Assembly: GCA_035294305.1 (NCBI GenBank)
Contig: DATGLD010000033.1
Coordinates: 18,470 to 82,469 of the forward strand
Origin: DASRBN01 sp035294305
GTDB taxonomy: Bacteria > Chloroflexota > Ktedonobacteria > Ktedonobacterales > Ktedonobacteraceae
Length of the DNA: 64,000 bases
Reading direction: 5' to 3'
A program made the position numbers and the translations under genes. Positions within the stretch are counted from its first letter, which is position 1, and every line of letters begins with the position of its first letter. Below, piece after piece: positions 60,613 to 64,000 of this stretch. The notes beneath the pieces were generated by a model. The model made no database searches. It was not told where the DNA came from and was given only the letters and a program-made list of their open reading frames with translations.

Positions 60613-61757
60613 ACCAGCAAACATGGCCGGATGCCAATACTAGAGAACCAGAAGATCCTTCAGTTCCTACGCTGATCTTCACCACGCAGCCCGAATTTCT
60701 GGATACCGCGCTGGACGAACTGAAGCACATAAATAGGCGTCTCATGCTGCGTGAAGTGCTGGCCCCCGGTGTTGCTCTTTGCAACGTTCTCAACACCCCA
60801 GCATTCATGCGTCATGTTGCTGAACAGCGGCCCATCTTCGTGCGCCATCTCGCTCCTGTGCAGGCAATCCTCACCCTATCCAGTACGGAAAAGGATATAG
60901 GCGAACTGGCTTTAGCCATCGCCGAGCTGCCTACCTTTTCCATGCTCGAACAGGGACAGCGTTTCGCGGTGCAGACCCGTTTTGTGCAAAGCGAAATACA
61001 GAACAGGGCAACCATCGACCGGCCATATAGCAGTGGGTGCTTGAACCAGTTGCTTGCTGAGGCTATCGCCGAAGAAACCGGTGCGTTAGAGTCCATTAAA
61101 AAGCCACAGATTATCGTGTCATTGCTCTGCGCTTTAGACAAAGCGTACATCGGCATCTCACTCGCCGGTGATAATTTGAGTCCGTGGCCGGGCGGCATGC
61201 GCCATTTCGCGCAGACAGACGAACAGATCAGTCGCGCCGAATTCAAACTGCTGGAGGCCCTGGAAGTCTTCGGACTTTCGCTGCCAGCGCATGGGCGCGC
61301 TCTCGACCTGGGCGCGGCTCCCGGCGGCTGGACGCGCTTGTTGCTGGAGATCGGATTAAACGTCGTAGCGGTTGATCCTGCTCAGCTCGACTCACGCCTG
61401 CTGCGTTCACCTCATGCGCAACGCCTGGAGCATTTTCGCGGTTACGCCGAAGTGTATCTCGAAGATGCCGTGAAAAAGCACCGTCAGTTCGATGTAATCG
61501 CCAATGATATGCGTATGGATGCTCGCGAAGCCTCGCGCTTGCTGGTGCAGGCGGGCAAATGTTTGCGACACGATGGTTTCATCATCAGTACACTCAAGTT
61601 GCCACACGCAACGGCCAGTATTGACCCGTTGAAGAACCTGAGGGAGGCTTTACATCTCTTGAGCAGGCGCTTTAACATCGTGCAGGCTCACCAGCTCTTC
61701 CACAATCGTCAGGAAGTGACGGTTGTGACAGCGCAGCCACTCGTAACAAGATCATAA
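60609..61757 (+). CDS. RlmM/FtsJ-like SAM-dependent RNA methyltransferase
   Basis: GTG 60609 shares GTGA with the glcE stop. The 382-residue protein has an N-terminal part (about 1-185) resembling the RlmM THUMP-containing region and a C-terminal RrmJ/FtsJ Rossmann domain with the SAM motif RALDLGAAPGGWTRLL (about 233-248), NDMRMDARE (catalytic Asp) and LKLPH (catalytic Lys). RlmM methylates C2498 of 23S rRNA at the 2'-OH; this may be its homologue. Its place between glcE and glcF is unusual because it has no known link with glycolate oxidation. No signal peptide. Confidence 0.82.
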   Translation: MNQQTWPDANTREPEDPSVPTLIFTTQPEFLDTALDELKHINRRLMLREVLAPGVALCNVLNTPAFMRHVAEQRPIFVRHLAPVQAILTLSSTEKDIGELALAIAELPTFSMLEQGQRFAVQTRFVQSEIQNRATIDRPYSSGCLNQLLAEAIAEETGALESIKKPQIIVSLLCALDKAYIGISLAGDNLSPWPGGMRHFAQTDEQISRAEFKLLEALEVFGLSLPAHGRALDLGAAPGGWTRLLLEIGLNVVAVDPAQLDSRLLRSPHAQRLEHFRGYAEVYLEDAVKKHRQFDVIANDMRMDAREASRLLVQAGKCLRHDGFIISTLKLPHATASIDPLKNLREALHLLSRRFNIVQAHQLFHNRQEVTVVTAQPLVTRS

Positions 61758-61811
61758 CTTAACTCTTGAGATTTCACAAGCGTGTATTCTGGTTCATACG
61801 AGGAGGTAGAA

Positions 61812-63407
61812 ATGCCAGCGGAATCAACAAATTCACCCGCTTCGTCTATACAGCAAACGGCGCCCGTCCAGGGGCCATTGCGTCGTCATACACATACCTA
61901 TGATTTGATGCGCCAGTGCATTCACTGTGGTTTCTGCCTGCCTACCTGCCCTACGTATGCCGTGCTAGGCGTAGAAATGGACTCGCCACGTGGGCGCATT
62001 TATCAGATGCAGGCTGTGGCCGAGGGACGCAGGGAGATTTCGCCAGAGTTTGTCGATCACATGTACTGCTGCCTGGGCTGTCGTGCCTGCGAGACGGCCT
62101 GCCCCTCGGGCGTGCAATTCGGCAAGTTGATCGAGGCCGCCCGCGAGCAAATCCAGCTCGAGGTGGCACACGGCCATCTCACGAATGGCCACTGGAAGGC
62201 ACAAGATGAGCTTCCTGCACCTCAAGAAACTCCTAGATTTCCGTTACATGCGCGCGAAAACAAAAGCCCGCAGCTCGAAAATCTCACAGAACGTTTTCTG
62301 CGCCGTTTCTTTTTTGATCTGATGCTCCCATCACGCCTTGTTACCTCGCTAGTATTTGCAGGCCTGAAAATATACCAGAGAAGCGGTCTGCAAACCCTGG
62401 CGCGTCGTATTGGACTGCTTGACGCTGTGAACGCCTTACCTACGCCATTCCAGGGCAAGTTAAAAACGCCTGAGGAATTAATGCCCGGCGCAAGTGGCGC
62501 CCTGATACCGGCCCCTCTGCCGGAAATCATACCCGCTTTAGGCAGAAAACGCTATCGCGTCGGATTCATCAGCGGCTGCATCATGGACCAGGTCTATCGT
62601 AACATCAACGAGGCGACTATTCGCGTTCTGACGGCTAATGGCTGCGAAGTGATTACCCCACCTGAGCAACAATGCTGCGGAGCATTACACGTACATGCAG
62701 GTGAGGCAGAACGTGGCAGGCAACTTGCCCGCCACAATATCGATGTATTTGAGCCATATCACTGCGATGCTATCATTATTAATTCAGCCGGTTGTGGCTC
62801 CAACCTGAAGGAATACGGCCACCTGCTGCGCGATGATCCGGTATATGCCACACGCGCTGAAGCGTTCAGTACGAAGGTAAAAGACATAAGCGAATTCCTG
62901 ACAAGCATCGAGCTGAATCGCGAAATGGGAGAAGTATGCCGCACCATTACCTACCACCACGCCTGCCACCTGTATCACGGCCAGAAGATCAAACAGCAGC
63001 CGGTGCAACTGCTGAAGACCATTCCAGGATTGAAGATGGTCGACTTAAAGGAAGCCGACTGGTGCTGCGGCAGCGCCGGCATCTACAATATCACTAACCA
63101 GGAAATGGCCTCGCAACTTTTAGAGCGCAAGATGAACAATATTCTAGCCACCGGGGCAAACGTCATCGCTACCGCCAATCCAGGTTGTATGATGCAAATT
63201 GCGCTGGGCGCGCGCCAACGCGAAATACAACTTGACGTTGTTCATCCGATTCAGTTGCTGGATGAGGCATATCTGGCTGGTGGGCTCTATACTGTACCCA
63301 GGAATGATGTTACAGCAGAGAAAATAAGACGACGCAAGCGCGTTGTGGCCATTAGCTTTGTACTGGCAATCAGCTTCTTGCTAGTAAGGCGGCGCAAGCG
63401 AGACTAA
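61812..63407 (+). CDS. glcF: Glycolate oxidase iron-sulfur subunit GlcF with C-terminal membrane tail
   Basis: ATG 61812 lies 5 nt after AGGAGG. The 531-residue protein has two [4Fe-4S] motifs, CIHCGFCLPTCPTY (about 36-49) and CCLGCRACETACPSG (about 84-98), and two CCG domains (about 265-350 and 380-465; QQCCGALHVHAGE, DWCCGSAGIYN), the pattern of GlcF/LutA. It passes electrons from the flavoprotein subunits towards quinone. It is longer than E. coli GlcF (407 residues): the middle insert (about 130-255) and the last ~25 residues are extra. The tail, RRRKRVVAISFVLAISFLLVRR, is one basic-flanked transmembrane helix that would anchor the complex to the membrane. Confidence 0.9.
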   Translation: MPAESTNSPASSIQQTAPVQGPLRRHTHTYDLMRQCIHCGFCLPTCPTYAVLGVEMDSPRGRIYQMQAVAEGRREISPEFVDHMYCCLGCRACETACPSGVQFGKLIEAAREQIQLEVAHGHLTNGHWKAQDELPAPQETPRFPLHARENKSPQLENLTERFLRRFFFDLMLPSRLVTSLVFAGLKIYQRSGLQTLARRIGLLDAVNALPTPFQGKLKTPEELMPGASGALIPAPLPEIIPALGRKRYRVGFISGCIMDQVYRNINEATIRVLTANGCEVITPPEQQCCGALHVHAGEAERGRQLARHNIDVFEPYHCDAIIINSAGCGSNLKEYGHLLRDDPVYATRAEAFSTKVKDISEFLTSIELNREMGEVCRTITYHHACHLYHGQKIKQQPVQLLKTIPGLKMVDLKEADWCCGSAGIYNITNQEMASQLLERKMNNILATGANVIATANPGCMMQIALGARQREIQLDVVHPIQLLDEAYLAGGLYTVPRNDVTAEKIRRRKRVVAISFVLAISFLLVRRRKRD

Positions 63408-63754
63408 GACAGGGAAAGAATCGTCATATCAAAGTCTAAAAAGTACCGTGAGCCACTCCGCGTTCAGGCGAAGCATCTTGCTTATGGATGGTTTCAAAAG
63501 CTGTCGCGGAATAAAAAGAGAATCAGCCAGTAGAAGCTGATTCTCTTTTTCGTTTCTTAATTTCAACTGCTTGCAGACTGTCTACAATTACCTCAATTTT
63601 GCCGAGACCAGGCAAGAGACGAGCAGAGACTCACGAATGGTCTTGAAGTATATGCGACATACCACTGGAAAACTGAAGACGCACGATGTGTACGAATCTT
63701 ACTTTAGTGACATGATCATGGTGAAGATGTAGGATGGTTCAACGTGGCCTATTG
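63408..63754. other. Region between glcF and 23S rRNA
   Basis: Apart from the terminator at 63513-63550 no gene is seen. No 5S rRNA sequence (CCGAAC loop and paired ends) is recognisable on the minus strand downstream of the 23S 3' end. Confidence 0.5.
63513..63550 (+). terminator. Rho-independent terminator of glc operon
   Basis: AAAAAGAGAATCAGC (63513-63527) pairs perfectly with GCTGATTCTCTTTTT (63536-63550), with an 8-nt loop and a terminal T-run. It lies about 105 nt after glcF. The A-run on the left makes it usable by minus-strand transcripts, including that of the rRNA. Confidence 0.88.
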
Positions 63755-64000
63755 AGAGACAAGCCGTACGATCATTAGGGCCGCTTCGCTGCGCCGGTTA
63801 CCCGGCTCACACGCGCGGTCTATCCACCAGGTCGTCTTCCTGGGATCTTGATCTCTCATGCAGAGAGATGGGAAGAGCCATCTTGGGAGCGGCTTCGCGC
63901 TTAGATGCTTTCAGCGCTTCTCCGTTCTGGACGTAGCTACCCAGCTGTGGCCCAGGCAGGCCAACTGGCGCACCAGCGGTCCAGCCATCTCGGTCCTCTC
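63755..64000 (-). rRNA. rrl: 23S ribosomal RNA, 3' end only
   Basis: On the minus strand the sequence from the window edge reads GAGAGGACCGAGATGG, right after the sarcin-ricin loop core, then GCTGAAAGCATCTAAGCGCG, GAAGACGACCTGGTGGATAG and CCCTAATGATCGTACGGCTTG. These are highly conserved 23S motifs of the last ~245 nt. The 3' end near 63755 is estimated by comparison with E. coli. The 5' part lies beyond the window. Confidence 0.95.

Noticed and set aside
1..64000. CRISPR arrays, toxin-antitoxin or restriction-type defence systems
   Set aside because: No regularly spaced repeats and no nuclease, methylase or toxin families were recognised. The caspase-like gene is the only candidate with a possible immune role, and it has no defence neighbours.

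Overview
The window looks like a piece of chromosome from a Chloroflexota bacterium, most likely a Ktedonobacteria-like soil organism. This is an inference from the gene mix: eukaryote-like Ser/Thr kinases, an FHA protein, a caspase-like protease, several multi-spanning mannosyltransferases, PD40 and LTD proteins, frequent TTG/GTG starts and moderate GC. No marker gene complete enough to place it is present; only the last ~245 nt of a 23S rRNA gene lie at the right edge, on the minus strand.

Layout. 1-3 kb (minus): a UspA-like protein cut by the window edge, a KdpE-like response regulator and a KdpD-like kinase that lacks the usual KdpD N-terminal domain. 3.2-4.9 kb (plus): a PD40-type lipoprotein and a small acidic protein. 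5-11.5 kb (minus): a complete branched-chain amino acid ABC importer, livK-livH-livM-livG-livF, driven by a consensus promoter with a ~245-nt structured leader. 11.6-16.1 kb: coaE, a caspase-TPR-membrane protein and an ABC-F ATPase. 16.3-22.8 kb: a FluG-like glutamine synthetase, YtxH protein, PAS/GAF histidine kinase, FluG-like amidohydrolase, Nudix hydrolase and an esterase. 22.9-26.2 kb: a divergent pair of 2-oxoacid dehydrogenase E1 genes, one being an alpha-beta fusion. 26.3-31.9 kb: three membrane glycosyltransferases and a DedA protein. 31.9-33.5 kb: a pseudokinase-FHA protein, followed by a MITE-like element. 33.7-37.5 kb: a tandem-HTH TetR regulator with an EmrB/EmrA-type exporter and a small membrane protein. 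37.7-42.9 kb (minus): a fourth glycosyltransferase, an M55 D-aminopeptidase gene broken by a 1050-bp insertion sequence, galT and an unknown gene. 43-51.8 kb: a secreted tandem-domain protein, a sulfatase-like enzyme, lgt, an alkaline-phosphatase-superfamily enzyme, mutY and a PIG-L-type deacetylase. 51.9-54.3 kb: a receptor-like Ser/Thr kinase preceded by a 16-codon leader ORF, then an MFS remnant. 54.4-57.6 kb: a FolK-FolE2 fusion, rsfS, a small membrane protein and an LTD protein. 57.8-63.4 kb: glycolate oxidase glcD-glcE-(RlmM-like methyltransferase)-glcF. 63.75-64 kb: 23S rRNA 3' end.

The less routine items are a MITE-like element with a 9-bp target duplication and four stacked hairpins, a 50-bp perfect palindrome used as a convergent terminator, a shared AGTACT-N4-AGTACT site upstream of two unlinked genes, a TetR regulator with two DNA-binding domains, the FolK-FolE2 fusion, the FHA pseudokinase, the split FluG pair, and a glycolate oxidase operon carrying an rRNA-methyltransferase-like gene and a GlcF with a C-terminal membrane tail. 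No CRISPR array, prophage or canonical defence island was found.
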